Origin: Glandiceps talaboti
Taxonomy: Eukaryota > Hemichordata > Enteropneusta > Spengelidae
Assembly: GCF_964340395.1 (NCBI RefSeq)
Contig: NC_135549.1
Coordinates: 6,266,001-6,330,000, forward strand
DNA length: 64,000 nt
Direction: 5' to 3'
A program made the translations under genes and the position numbers. Positions 1 to 22,054 of this stretch are shown here, piece after piece; positions within the stretch are counted from its first letter, which is position 1, and every line of letters starts with the position of its first letter. The notes beneath the pieces are model-generated. The model did not search any database. It saw only the letters and a list, made by a program, of their open reading frames with translations, and was not told the DNA's origin.

Positions 1-183
1 GTTATTTGTACAACTTGTAGAATATTCACTAGTTATTATTACAACATGTAGAATATTCACTAGTTATTTGTACAACTTGTAGAATATTCACTAGTTATTA
101 TTATATGTAGAATATTCACTAGTTATTTGTACAACTTGTAGAATATTTACTACTTATTTGTACAACTTGTAGAATATTCACTA
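1..183. repeat. 31-bp tandem repeat, about 6 copies
   Basis: Six head-to-tail copies of a unit of about 31 bp containing TACAACTTGTAGAATATTCA. The fourth copy is shortened by 3 bp and the others differ by a few substitutions. The array starts at or before the window edge and stops about 20 bp from the splice donor of the protease exon at 202-360, so it lies in that gene's next intron. Confidence 0.9.
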
Positions 184-8163
<7,980 letters not shown>

Positions 8164-8198
8164 CTTGAACGTTCTCCGTGCTATAGAATTATGGGTAA

Positions 8199-8206
8199 TG
8201 ACGTCA
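8199..8206. promoter_or_regulatory. CRE-like palindrome TGACGTCA upstream of the protease ATG
   Basis: A perfect TGACGTCA octamer 36 bp upstream of the protease start codon (8163), where a proximal promoter or 5' UTR is expected. CREB/ATF factors bind this octamer in animals; use here is inferred. Confidence 0.4.
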
Positions 8207-8457
8207 GGCATGCTCCGAGGAAACCTCCTGTCATTGATTGGTGGATGGTCAATCCTTCCTATCCCTACACGGGAGTGTTCTACGTAAAAGGAAATGCGTC
8301 AGCGGTATTTCTCGAAACGTCGCAATGTATTACAGGGTAATGTACCTAGTGGAAAAAACATGTATGGAAATGATGGTTTATTAATTCATTTGCCAATATG
8401 GAAGAGATTGGTGCAATGAAAATATGATATCCTGTTTAGCCTACAGTAAGAAACACG

Positions 8458-8652
<195 letters not shown>

Positions 8653-10522
8653 AAATCTTTGAAATTCATCACTGACACTGTTGATTACTTTATTTATTCA
8701 CATGTAATGCACCATGGTCTGTTATTTTCATACCAGTATATTTTATATGTAAATGTTGTACTGCTTTTTAAAGAAATGTTTATTTCTTTCAATTAGTTTG
8801 TTCTTGTTGTTGGGACATTACAGCTGTAGCTTGTGTATTACATTCACATTTACGAGTACATTATGCCTTTTCCCGATCCCGCAGGTGAATGCAGGAAACT
8901 TTGACAGATCAAACATTGTATACGAAAGTTGCATGACGTCATTAAAGTAAGAGTTGTTTGTCTGTACTGTGATACTTACCTTATACAAAAGTCCGCTATT
9001 CAACAAAGCAACGACCGTCGTCAGCAAAAGTTCATACACAATAAGCCTAGCTATATTGCCAATGTATACAATGGTATATTTTGAGACCCCAAGGCTGACC
9101 GGTCTTAGTGCAATGCTTGCAAATCACCGGTGTTGCATTCAGCGACAAATCACCCGGACAGTTGTAACAGGCAGGACGTGACATGAACCCGTTAGTTATA
9201 TTATGTTTGCATGTTATCTAAATGTACACACGGTGCACGAGACACAATATTAACCACTCACGGTATTAATTTATCTGAAATATAAAGCTTAATATTTTTC
9301 CACCAGGAAATAGCCGGTAGAACGAATAACCGCCCTACTTGAAATAAGATTCTAAGATATAGGCCCATAGCCTATATACAACTCTAATATGACTAGGTAT
9401 TTATAACCCTATAAAATCAGGAATCTAACCATCATGACCACTGGTGATGACATACGTCATTAAAATATTGATTTAAAAAGAATATAAAATATGAAAGGAA
9501 ACATTTTTTTCATATGAGTGAATAACACATGTACAGCTACAGATGCAGATACAGAGAGCATGATTCTATTTGGAGATACAATGCAAGCCTACCTGGCTTT
9601 ATGTAGATATCTGTCTCACCAACCTTTGACCTGCAAGTACGACCTAACAGGTCACCTGACCTTTATTTGTGACAAGTGATTTGTCTTCTTTACAGACGCA
9701 TTTGCTCAGAGCTTTTGCTGTGCTATAGTACACAAGAAGAGTTATTATGACACACTATACTTGTATGCGGTATACTTCAGAACGTTCGCTCTGAAATCGA
9801 TGAAGACGGTGCCTTAAAAATCATTGGTGTACATCAAAACGACGGTAAACTATTTTAAACACTGTCCTAGATGCCTATAGATTTAGCATAGGGGTTTACA
9901 CCTCACCCGGACACCACACAAAAACAAAATTTTATACTATATAGTAATACTTACATTAATACATGTAATGGTATCAGCTGTGGTGGGTTTCACACTTTTA
10001 AATAATCACTGTACGCACATTATGATATATGGTGACCAGGGGTATTCCAAAGGGACGAGAACTGTGTCATGATATGCATATGGTACACTATATCTTCACA
10101 CATTTAACCCCAAATGTACCGGTATTGCACAGGGGCACGTATTATTGCTTTTGAATCCTGCTACTACAAATGTATCAATATACGTTTTATACTAGCAGAA
10201 GATAACTTAGTGATCTTTCCATAAAGGTAGGGAAAATGTAAAAGAAAACAGCACTCTAAGAAATACTACACCCCTATGCCGTATTATACCACATACATAT
10301 GATATGTAGTACCAATATTCTTACATTTTCAATGTGTCCTGATAACTCACATTATATATAGCTGTAGTAGGGTCACTATGTATAAAGTCAAAATGCACAA
10401 GTCCATTTTGCGTAGTTGTAGTGTATGGTAGTACTGTGAATAATTTTGTAAAACTGACCTCATGGTGGCGCTGTGCATGTGCTTCACCTCACCCTCAGTA
10501 CATCTTCATGACTTTACATTTT

Positions 10523-10640
10523 AACGTTAGTTTTGAATTTTAGTGTTTTCTTTTTTATTTTTGAGCTTTTTTTCGTAACACTAAAACCCCAGAACTGAAA
10601 AACTCAAAATAAGAATAAAATAAAATTCAAAACTAACGCT
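10523..10640. repeat. Fold-back sequence just upstream of GLOD5
   Basis: Terminal arms ACGTTAGTTTTGAATTTTA (about 10523-10541) and its inverted copy ending TAAAATTCAAAACTAACGCT (10621-10640) bracket an AT-rich centre that is itself imperfectly palindromic. It lies about 150 bp before the GLOD5 start codon, so it may contribute promoter or 5' UTR sequence. Confidence 0.6.
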
Positions 10641-10703
10641 ACAATTATATATGTCCGTCGTTCAACCTTGTGGTCTCAGGTTTAGCAAACCCTCTGCGTA
10701 TGA

Positions 10704-11753
<1,050 letters not shown>

Positions 11754-12507
11754 TTGTTACTTGCATAAAAACGATAACACAATCTGACATGCATGTGCAA
11801 AGGACGTACAGTGAGCCATGGAGTAGTGATATCATTTTTACAAAATGTAAGCTAAAGACTTGTCATGTACTTTCGTCGAATATTTTTGAAAATACCTATT
11901 TTTCCGTAATCAGAAATTAAAAATAGAAACTGTGACACTATGATTTTACTTATTTATATTCATTACTTTGTACTTATAAAAACCATCATTCACCATCTTT
12001 GTGGGTTTACATTTATGTTTTCTTTCGCATTGCAGTCCACTTCAAGAAGAATACAAGGCAATGCAGTATATGGGCCGGGGTTTTTTTTCATGACGTCATG
12101 ATAATTGGCCTTTTCAAACCAAAAAATCTTTACATGTAAACGCGAGATTGTTCTGGGGACAACATAGTGATTAATCTGTTATGAAATAGGATACTAGTAC
12201 TAGTACTCAAATTCGTCCTAACGTTTTATCATTTGCATTTACGTTTACCGACCGATTTACGTTCTGTGAAGAGGGTGTCATTCAACTAACTGAATGTAGA
12301 AAAGGGTGTCATTCCATTGTTTACATACTGGAAATACTGTCATTCGTTTTCCGTCATTCGGGTTGTCATTCGTTTTAGGGTCACCCAATTTTATCTCAGT
12401 CTTTCTGTCTAGACCCGTCTTTCTCTCCCCAGTCTCTCTGTATGTCTCTCCGTGTGTCCCTCTGTCTCCGTCTGCCTCTCTCACATTCTCTCTACCTACG
12501 TGTACCT

Positions 12508-12545
<38 letters not shown>

Positions 12546-12872
12546 ACCAGATGACCCTTTCTTGTAATGAAGGTATAGAGATAAAAAGTTAACATCATCA
12601 ACAATAATATTATAATGTCATTAATGATATCAATTTTCGTTGTTAATCGTGAATCATTTTACAACTATAAAACCAGAGAATGGAATAGTCGTTGAAAGCT
12701 ATCATTTTGCGATCAGATGAGATCAGTAGAGTGCAGCATCTGGCCCAGGCGGGCATCGCATCGCGAAGCGAAGGTCGACGGGTCAACGCACTTGTTCGCG
12801 CTTGTGTCATGTGTGTCGCACGACACCTATAGTCGTTGAGGGCGAGATTCATATCACTTCTTTCAATTCAAC
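11754..12872. other. Intergenic region GLOD5-SLC25A20
   Basis: No gene recognised. It contains the presumed GLOD5 3' UTR, a TGACGTCA octamer at 12091-12098, a C/T-rich stretch around 12400-12500, a (GT)n microsatellite at 12510-12543, and a slightly GC-richer segment (about 12720-12850) before the carrier ATG that is the likely promoter. Confidence 0.6.
12510..12543. repeat. (GT)n microsatellite
   Basis: About 16 uninterrupted GT repeats upstream of the carrier gene. Confidence 0.9.
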
Positions 12873-15800
12873 ATGGCGGAGATCAGTCCGGCGAAAAATT
12901 TCCTCGCCGGTGGCTTTGGTGGGATATGCCTAGTTATAACTGGGCACCCCCTAGACACAATTAAGGTAAATATTACTTATATATATATCATGATCATGTT
13001 CTTAAAAAAAGAAACCGTGTTCGTCCAAGTAGGTGAGGGATGTTCACCCAAAATTATTCAACTACACCGGAGGAGTACACCCTTGAAGTTGACCTCACTA
13101 TCGATGACACAGAAGTTGTAATGTTACATACCCAGCACACATTCACGCACAGTTTGCTGTCGTTAACACCTTAATTGACGGTAATCAAGCTAACATGTGG
13201 CTATTGATGTTGCCAGTACACCAAAAGTTCATAGTCCAGTAAAATTTAGTTCAACCTTTGTACCTGTCTTCAAATAAAATTCGGAGTGTCTGGTGACAAG
13301 CGCTTGTCAGCAGCATATTGTTCTCGTGACAAGCGCCGAGCGTACGTGTGTGTAATGAATGTTATTGATGCAACAAACTTTAGTTGTTTTAGATTAATTA
13401 CCTTTACTGTTTACACGTTGCACGTAGTACTACATCACATACGCGGCCATGGCCATGGAGCATTATAGGCGGTGAAGTGTACATGTGTGTACGCGGCGGA
13501 CTTCGCGGTTGTTGGAAAAAACAGGAGCTATTACACGTAAATTAAAAGTTTTAAGAACTGATGGTGATTGATAAAGTGATAAAGTGCAATCAATTTCAAG
13601 GGTAATAAGAACGTTTTACACTTGACGCCAAAACACATCATAATGGGTGTCAAAGGTCACGCTTGTCAGCAGCATATTGTTCTGGTGACAAGCGCTTGTC
13701 AGCAGACTCGGCCAATAAAATTAGTCCAAATCATTTGCAAAATGTGTTGTTGGGGATAGCCCGCTGAAGGTTGCCAACCATTGTCCTGCTTTCAAACGGT
13801 GTAATGAACGTGATTCTGACAATGTCCCTATAATAAAACATCGTTCTGTGTCTTTGGAAGCTTGGGAGATGGATATTGTCAAAATGGAGTCCTGACTTGG
13901 TCCGTCGGCAACCAAGTCTGCCAACCAACCTACCATTGAACTAGTGATTGTATTACTGATTATGACCGATTATTATTAATATTATAATTATATAATATTA
14001 TTTTGTATGTCCACATCACAGACAAGTAAAAAAATGTCTGTGGCCACATCGACAATTATTAGTCTGTCGTATAAATGAATTGAAGAAGATTAATTCTATT
14101 TCCATCATGGCTCTTGTATCAAGAAACATAGACAGATTTCGAGAAGTGTATAGCATATCATCATGGCTAGCTCTCGTATCAAAAAACATAATCTGACAGA
14201 TTTAGAAAAGTGTATAGCAATCTGCCAGGTGAACTTTTGCCTCTAAAATTTTATACATGTTTTTCAATAAATTAAGTATTCAATATTGCCTTAAGTTATT
14301 AAAGCAGGAGTGTGAAAACAGAAATCTCATCACCCAATCAACAACAATAGTAACATTCATTGAGTAAATACACACTGTAGTTGACCTCTGTGAATGTTTG
14401 ACATTTTAATTAAATAATAACAAATGCCAGTGATTTCAGTGTCACAACTTAGTGTCTGCACAAGGGTTGGCACCCTTTTACCAAAATGTTGATGATGACC
14501 AAGCAAAGGATGGTGCATCATCAAAATATTGGTAAAGAGTGCCAGCCTGAGGGCACGCACTAAATTGTGATATTGCCAGAGGGCATGTGTTATTAATTTT
14601 ATTACACTGTGACGTACACTTTTCATCCAATCACTCACATGTCCACTCATCATTCATCATTGATATAAAGATTTCCCTTTCATGGTGGATTTCCAAATTG
14701 TACTTGTAGATAACTATTGAATGCAGACATGACATTATTTGTAAGAACTCAAGTACCCCTGCCACTCATTTGTAATTTTATTTGTTCAACCTCTGCAAGA
14801 AATTGGCATGTAGTCTCATTGTAACCTTGTCACCATGAGAATGAGAAAATGTCATTGTTGTAGTCTATTTAAAGTCATGTGATTTGATTCAGACCAATGA
14901 CAGCTTGTGAAAGAATGTTGAAGTGTAATAATAGTTGTTATTTTCCTCAAATTTTAAATGACATAATATTTGGTTGTTCTGATGATACCAGGTCTGACAG
15001 GAACTTGGAAGGATAGCTCTTTTGCAAAATCACAAGTTTAATATGTTAAAATACATGATATGACATTTCTCATTGACCTGTTCCCTTGGATACTGACCAA
15101 GTTATCCTGCAATCAAGTTCACTTGACAGTGACTGACAACATTCGAGAAGACAACAAATAATTTAAAGTATTTAAAGTAATGTATTTTATGTCTAAAACT
15201 TGTGTTTTTTGGTATCAGATATCTATACTACAAGGTCTTGTTTATATGAATATGTTAAGCAACTAATGAAATCATGAAGTATTCTAAATTTAACTGTGTT
15301 TTGTTGGTATCACTTTTCAGGTCAGGCTTCAAACCCAGCCGTTGCCTGCTCCAGGACAATCTCCTATGTTCAAAGGAACATTTGACTGTGCTCTCAAAAC
15401 AGTGCGAAATGAAGTAAGTTGTTGTTTTATTGAGAACCATTTTTCGTTTGCCAGTACATATTTAAAGATATAGTGACAATATTAACATGTTTGTACTTGT
15501 TTACATGTATTTGCATGTGAATAACATGTCTGTCCTCATTTACATGTATTTGTATATAAATAACCCCAATGTGGAACATGTCTGTATTCATTTACATGTA
15601 TTTGCATATAAATAACATATCTGTAATCATTATATACTTATATACTACATGCATTTGCTCCCTAGTACTAGTCGTAGTTATGGGACTGTGGATTATGCAA
15701 TATACTAAAGAGAATGTTTACTAGTAATTATTAAATTTGTCCTTCAAGTATTAATTTTGCTGAGTTGTTATTTTTTTGGCAGGGATTTTTAGGTCTGTAT

Positions 15801-18800
15801 AAAGGCATGACAGCTCCATTACTTGGAGTTGCTCCTATATTTGCAATCTGTTTCTTTGGTTTTGGAGTTGGTAAAAAACTTCAACAGAAGAATCCAAATG
15901 AAGAACTCACGTAAGTTTATTTCACCAGTAAATCATAAATATATGATAAATACTGATTTTTAGCTTCAGCACAAAAGCTGAATTTTAATGTCAGAAAGAT
16001 GCACCTCTTAGTCACTTATAAGTGGTGTTTTTTGTAGACCAGATGCCATAGTGTCATACCATCATATTATGATTCTAGAAAGTGAAAGATAATCATTTCC
16101 AAATAGATGCATTGGTTTATGATGCAAATACTGGTATATGAATCATTCTAAGACAACAGTGTGTACTCAGTCAAGAACATGTACTCTTTTGAATGCTGCT
16201 ACCATTTATTGAGACAATGCCTTTGTAGAGAGTCAGCAGATATAGACAAAGCATGCAGGTCTGTGTACTTGTACATTATATTTATATTTCAAAGTGTAGA
16301 AAACAAACAAATGGATTTGTTGGCATACAAAAAATACTTGCAGAGTGTAGAGTTTCATATTGTAGTTAGAAAAAGTCAAGTAAATTGATAACATTAATAA
16401 GAAAAGTTTCTGTGAAATTTCTATTTGCTAAAAAGAGATGTAACTTTACCATGTAATAAGCCCTTCCCCCCCCCAAAAAAAAAAAGGTATGTGGGTCTTA
16501 AGAAATACGGCAGTTCACAATTTAGAGAAACTGCTTTGTACCCATTATATGACTACCAACTTTACTTATGAAGCTTGCAAGTGTATCCATGTATCCTTGC
16601 CAGTATACTACTCATGCACAGATCTACATGCATCTAGTCTTCTAAAGAAAGTTTTATAATACAATGTAGATCAGCTGTGCATTAGTAAAAGTTCTGCATT
16701 ACCTTGGTGCCAGTTTTGATATAGTTGTCTGACCTTATTTCAATATCCAGGTATCCACAGTTATTTAAAGCTGGAATGTTAGCTGGTGTTTTTACAACTG
16801 TTATCATGGCTCCTGGTGAAAGAATTAAGTGCCTTCTTCAGGTAAGTCAAAATATTATCACATGGTAATTTCCAAACCCAAATAATTTCAACAGAATAGT
16901 GTTTTCTGTCATCATTTGTCAATAGACCTAACCAGTATTTTATTTGTACATGATTGGTACAATGTACATACGATGTGTGAGGGCGCCCCATCACGGCATA
17001 CCTTACAGACTAATATGATGGTTGTTGGAGGTAAAATGAGCTGTGCCAAATAGATATCATTTCACCTCTGACCTTAATATTATATTACGCTGTATTGCAG
17101 ATCCAACAATCTCAGGGTACTGCTAAATACGCAGGTCCAGCTGACTGTGCCAGACAGTTGTACAGAGAAGCTGGCTTATTCAGAGGAGTTTACAAGGGCA
17201 CCATAGCAACTCTCCTCAGAGGTACGATACCAACAGATCACTTTTGTCCGATATTGATGGGGGTTTTTTTGTAATTAGACCTTTGTTCTTGTACATATAT
17301 TATGATACATAAGCAGCAGAAGTCTGTATAAATGGTAATGATGATTATTTGAAGCAGTGTGTGACTGATTACACTCTTTATTGTAAAAAAGCTGAGAGTT
17401 TCAAATTTTGATTCAGGCAGCTTTATAAGCCCCTACAGATGACACATGGAGATGATAATGTGTTGTTTATTCCTTCAACTACATTGTGTATCTATGCATA
17501 CATACACTCCATATTTCATGCTGGCAGTTGAAATTCTAGAAATTATTAGATGGCACTGTGTAATTTTTTGCACATTCGTGAGTGTAAATTTTCTTTCATT
17601 TTATTTGTCCCTACCCTGTTAGATGTACCAGCTAGCGGCATGTATTTTATGGTGTATGAGTGGCTGAAGAAATCTCTGGCCCCTGCAGGGAAAGGGTTAG
17701 ACTCAACATTTTATTGAACATTTTCTTGATTTTGTCTTTGATTAATATTTCTTGGGACAATGCCATTTTTTTTGCTAGTTTATCAAGATACCTACCTGTA
17801 TGTTTATACATACTTGTATATGTTTTTTTTAAGACGTTCCCTACATATTTTTACAGGCTTTTAAGCAAATAAATGTAAAAGAAAGAATATAGATATTAGT
17901 ATTACAAGTTTAAAGTTTCTCAGTGTCTGAACTCTGGAATGCTTTCTTTGCATGTTACAGCACTGTGACACAATTGCATTGATTAGATTATTCACCTGAA
18001 TGTCTGTTAATCATATATTTTTCAACTTGCACCACAACATTGGTTCTCCTTCCCCCATCAACCACTATCTCATTGTGTATATTATATATTATGATGTTTA
18101 GTTTCTAAAAGTGAAAGGGGTTAAACAGTTTGTCAAAATGCAAACATTGTAAAGCCTACTTTTCAGTTTTGATGTATAACTTCTGACAAGTATACACAGA
18201 GGTAGAGTTTAAGGTACTCCGATGATTGTTTGAAGTCGTATTTTGATGTATTTACATGAACCTATATTGTAAGATACATTGCGTTGCGCCAGCCTCACCA
18301 GCCTGCTCCTCATAGGGGTTGGCCAATATGTGATGCCACCATGTCATGGTGTACCTTGCAGACTAGGATAAACCATGATCATTTCTCACAGCAAAGCCTC
18401 CATAGTTGTGACTAGGGGTAAGAAACATACTGTGATCAGATATTGCAGTCATAGATAAAGAAAACTTTTGTATTTACTACATTCTTTACAAATGAAACCA
18501 GTTTTAACTGTACAAGTTGAGAGGTCAGAGGTTAGGTATTATAAGCTCAACAAAATGATTAGACTGTCGACAGTCGTTCGTGCCTTTTTGCTACGTTTTA
18601 TCTAAAACTAAAGTCGTTGCCTCACTCCGATCCGGAGCAATACTATAACCATGTACTGATCAGCAAGTGCCGGAGGCACGAGCTTCGGCAATTGCAGTTC
18701 CTATCAGTATGCATTAACCAGTGGTACAAAGCGAGGCGACGACTTTGATTTATATGAAATGTAGCAAAAAAAGGCACAAACGACTGTCGACAGTCTACAA

Positions 18801-21800
18801 AATGATATCCCCAATTTTATTTCATATTCAATTTCTTAATTTTTTACTTTTTTTAATTTAAATTTTAAAAAAAATTATATTCATTTTATGATATGTCCAT
18901 CAAATATTATCTGAATAATGAAATTTCTACTCAGAGTCAAAACAATTCTTGGAAGCAAATCCCATATTTTCGCCAACACATCATCAGGGTTGTACTAGAA
19001 CCGAGGGCCATGAATATTCATTCTTGCAGATAATATCTTGTTTCATGTTAAATCAAAAATTGTAAACCACTACCTTTTCAAGTAAGCTTTGGTGTTTGAA
19101 GTTGTGTGTTTGTACATTTATAATAAAACTAGACTCAATGCCAGGACTGAGGTCATTACAAATATCATTATTGTTGATAAAGAATATGATGTCTATGATA
19201 TTGAAGATAATAAGTCATGTTTTCTTTACTACAGCCCCAATGACCTGAGTGTAGGAAGTACATTATTTGCTGGTGGTATGGCAGGTGTCTTTAATTGGTT
19301 GGTAGCTATTCCACCAGATACTCTCAAATCAAGACTCCAGACTGGTAAGTCAAATCAAATGCTAAAGGAAATCTTCTTCATCAAAGACATAGGACTTTAA
19401 AGACATGGATATTACATGGCCTCATTTCCAGATGAAGAAGGCTGTCAGTAGTAAAAATATTGGACATGTTGAAAATAACAATATAATTATTTAATGGTGC
19501 CAACCTTGCAGTTTTATTCTTTTACAAACAAAAACATGCATGTAGAGATATCACAATAGTATAAGAAACAGAAATGTAGCCATACCAAAGAGAAATTGAC
19601 ACTACAAATATAAAAATATTCTCATTTATACAAAAAAAACACAATTATGACATAAAGACGAATTGAATGTTGTTTCATACAATTCAAAAACACAAAGGTA
19701 CATGTACTGATATCAGTATACCATGATATTTGTAAGTAATGTAAAAGTTTCCCTTGTGTAAACACTAGAAAACACTTCACTGTATTCCAGCAATAGGTTT
19801 GTAAAAACTTTCTGTCCAGTCCTCTTTCTTCTATAAACGTTTTCATGTCATTTTTTTCATCCGACATAGCTCCAGAAGGAAAGTATCCAAATGGTATCCG
19901 TAGTGTGTTCATGGATCTGGTTAGGAATGAAGGCGTTCTAGCCATCTATAAGGGTGTCACACCAGTCATGCTCAGGGCATTCCCAGCTAATGCAGTAAGT
20001 AGTACTAAGTTATCAAACCAGTCATACTCAGGGCATTCCCAGCTAATGCAGTAAGTAGTACTAAGTTATCAAACCAGTCATACTCAGGACATTCCCAGCT
20101 AATGCAGTAAGTAGTACTAAGTATTCAAACCAGTCATACTCAGGACATTCCCAGCTAATGCAGTAAGTAGTACTAAGTTATCAAACCAGTCATACTCAGG
20201 ACATTCCCAGCTAATGCAGTAAGTAGTACTAAGTATTCAAACCAGTCATACTCAGGACATTCCCAGCTAATGCAGTAAGTAGTACTAAGTTATCAAACCA
20301 GTCATACTCAGGACATTCCCAGCTAATGCAGGAGGTAGTACTAAGTTATCAAACCAGTCATGCTCAGGGCATTCCCAGCTAATGCAGGAGGTAGTACTAA
20401 GTTATCAAACCAGTCATACTCAGTGCATTCCCAGCTAATGCAGGAGGTAGTACTAAGTTATCAAACCAGTCATGCTCAGGGCATTCCCAGCTAATGCAGG
20501 AGGTAGTACTAAGTTATCAAACCAGTCATACTCAGTGCATTCCCAGCTAATGCAGGAGGTAGTACTAAGTTATCAAACCAGTCATGCTCAGGGCATTCCC
20601 AGCTAATGCAGTAAGTAGTACTAAGTTATCAAACCAGTCATACTCAGGGCATGAATGCCATATTACGCCAATGTTTAGAGTTCACTGTAGTGTAACCTAG
20701 AGAGTGTTAAACCTAGGACAACATTTCATCAAAATCAGATCCACATAGTAAGTTATTCAAAACTATCATTTCACTTTGTTAAACAAATTGCTGCCTAACT
20801 ATTAACAGAATAAGTATTTTGACAGTTACAGTTGCACTGAATAGAAGTAGGTGAGAGTACCCTTGCAGCACGTCAGAGTCGTATCAAACCTCTTGGCAAT
20901 AATTCATCTCATATGCGAACAGTGCTTTCGCTTTGGAAAACCTATAAATTGAACTGCAATTGAAATTCATTCCACCAAAAAGAGAAAACCAAGTATACAA
21001 ACTTTGAAAGTGAAAGAAAAACATTTTGATGAAGACCATGACAATAGTGCCCAAGGAACTAATCAAAGTCCATGGACCAGACTTACATGTAAATTACAGG
21101 AAGACAAATTTGAAGCATGAGTTAATAACTACAAAAATACATCTCTTTCTAAATAATGAGATTGTAATATGTTGGTGGCAGAATTATATAAATATATGGA
21201 AGCACTCTGAATCTAGCAACAAAAAGAAATATAACTAAAACTAGATAAAAAGTATATATACAAAACAATTACAAAAGCAGAAATATAGAGATCATTCCCT
21301 CAAAAGATACTGCTTTCTTTTTGTCTGTTTTTCTTATTGCCATTGGCACAGAATTCCATGTTTTGAATTGCATAAATTGTGCTGACTAATTGAGAGGTTT
21401 ACTTTGGACCCAGGTTTGGAATTGGCAGGTTATCATTCATGTTAAATAACTCAGAAATCAATCATCATTGCATGGCATTCAAATATTATCGATATCTGTT
21501 TCAAACAGTGAGATGTATTTAGGAGATTACATATCTATCTGATGATATTTTTGTAAGACGAATACTCATGTACTTAAAAATAATTGTATATTTCCAATAA
21601 CATGGCCTCAGAGAATAGGGTAGGTTGGTCAGGATTTTATTTTATTTTTTTTTAATTTGTTTATTTTTGAAAAAAAATATTGCTTTGACAAAAAAAACAA
21701 ACGAAATGTTAGTCAGAATACCCCTTCTGGGATAGTTTGATGAAATATGTACAGACATCACTGGGGAAAGAAAACAGACATGCATGAAGGTCAAAAAGAC

Positions 21801-22054
21801 AAAAAAAATTATCTTTCTCTTTTAAATGTTTCGAAAATGTTTAGGGTGGTTTAAACTAGTCGGTCGGGTTATCAGAAACACACAGTTTTTTTATTTTGTC
21901 TTATGAAAGCCATGACTATTACCAGTAACATTGTTTTCACAAGTCAGCACCTATTAATGATTGTGTCTGTGTACTTTCCTTTTATTTGCAGGCGTGTTTC
22001 TTGGGATTTGAAGTAGCTATGAAATTCCTGAATAGTGTTGCCCCAAATTTGTAA
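12873..22054 (+). CDS. SLC25A20: Mitochondrial carnitine/acylcarnitine carrier (SLC25A20), complete, 9 exons, 298 aa
   Basis: Inner-membrane carrier that exchanges acylcarnitines for free carnitine, feeding fatty acids to beta-oxidation. Exons: 12873-12965, 15321-15413, 15783-15910, 16751-16841, 17101-17221, 17623-17695, 19235-19344, 19870-19994, 21992-22054. All junctions are GT-AG and in phase, giving 897 nt; human is 301 aa. The three carrier repeats each carry the PX[DE]XX[KR] signature: HPLDTIK (about residue 25), APGERIK and PPDTLK. '[20 protein letters not shown]', '[11 protein letters not shown]', '[17 protein letters not shown]', '[18 protein letters not shown]', 'APEGKYPNG' and the C-terminal '[14 protein letters not shown]' are specific to this carrier rather than to other SLC25 members. 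There is no cleavable presequence, as expected. Oddity: intron 8 begins with a 56-bp minisatellite made of the end of exon 8 plus its donor. Intron 6 holds a fold-back element with a 9-bp target duplication. Confidence 0.97.
16972..17013. repeat. Short dispersed repeat, copy b (partial)
   Basis: GTGTGAGGGCGCCCCATCA followed by CGGCATACCTTACAGACTA matches the right half of the copy at 1809-1893 almost base for base. It lies in the carrier intron before exon 5; the left half is missing or unrecognisable. Confidence 0.6.
18268..18366. repeat. Short dispersed repeat, copy c (diverged)
   Basis: Starts TGTAAGATACATTG and ends TGGTGTACCTTGCAGACTAG. The middle, GGGGTTGGCCAATATGTGA, parallels GGGGTTGACCAATGTGTGA of copy a. 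Located in carrier intron 6. Confidence 0.55.
18560..18797. mobile_element. MITE-like element with ~60-bp inverted ends and 9-bp target duplication
   Basis: The ends start TAGACTGTCGACAGTCG and are inverted copies for about 60 bp (both arms carry TGCCTTTTT, GCTAC and AAAGTCGT). The identical 9-mer CAAAATGAT flanks it at 18551-18559 and 18798-18806. The 238-bp element has no coding capacity. Long inverted repeats with 9-bp target duplications are typical of Mutator-like elements; that class assignment is inference. Sequence is unrelated to the 24963-25162 family. It lies in carrier intron 6. Confidence 0.85.
19961..20650 (+). repeat. 56-bp minisatellite built from the exon 8/intron 8 boundary of SLC25A20
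   Basis: The unit is the last 34 nt of exon 8 (starting ACCAGTCATGCTCAGGGCAT) plus the first 22 nt of the intron (GTAAGTAGTACTAAGTTATC...). It is repeated about 12 times with no length change. Donor positions fall every 56 bp: 19995, 20051, 20107, 20163, 20219, 20275, 20331, 20387, 20443, 20499, 20555 and 20611. Seven read GTAAGT and five (20331-20555) read GGAGGT. Units also alternate between TTATC and TATTC variants, suggesting higher-order duplication of pairs. Confidence 0.97.
21586..21880 (+). repeat. ~290-bp dispersed repeat, copy 1
   Basis: Shares with the minus strand of 63105-63400 an ordered series of blocks: TTTCCAATAA, CTCAGA-AATAG-GTAGGT, AATATTGCTT, AGTCAGAATACCCCTTCTG, GATAGTTTGATGAAATA, GGAAAGAAAACA, TGAAGGTCAA-AAGACAAA. 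This is an interspersed element of unknown class in carrier intron 8. No terminal poly(A) or tRNA-like head was recognised. Confidence 0.75.
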
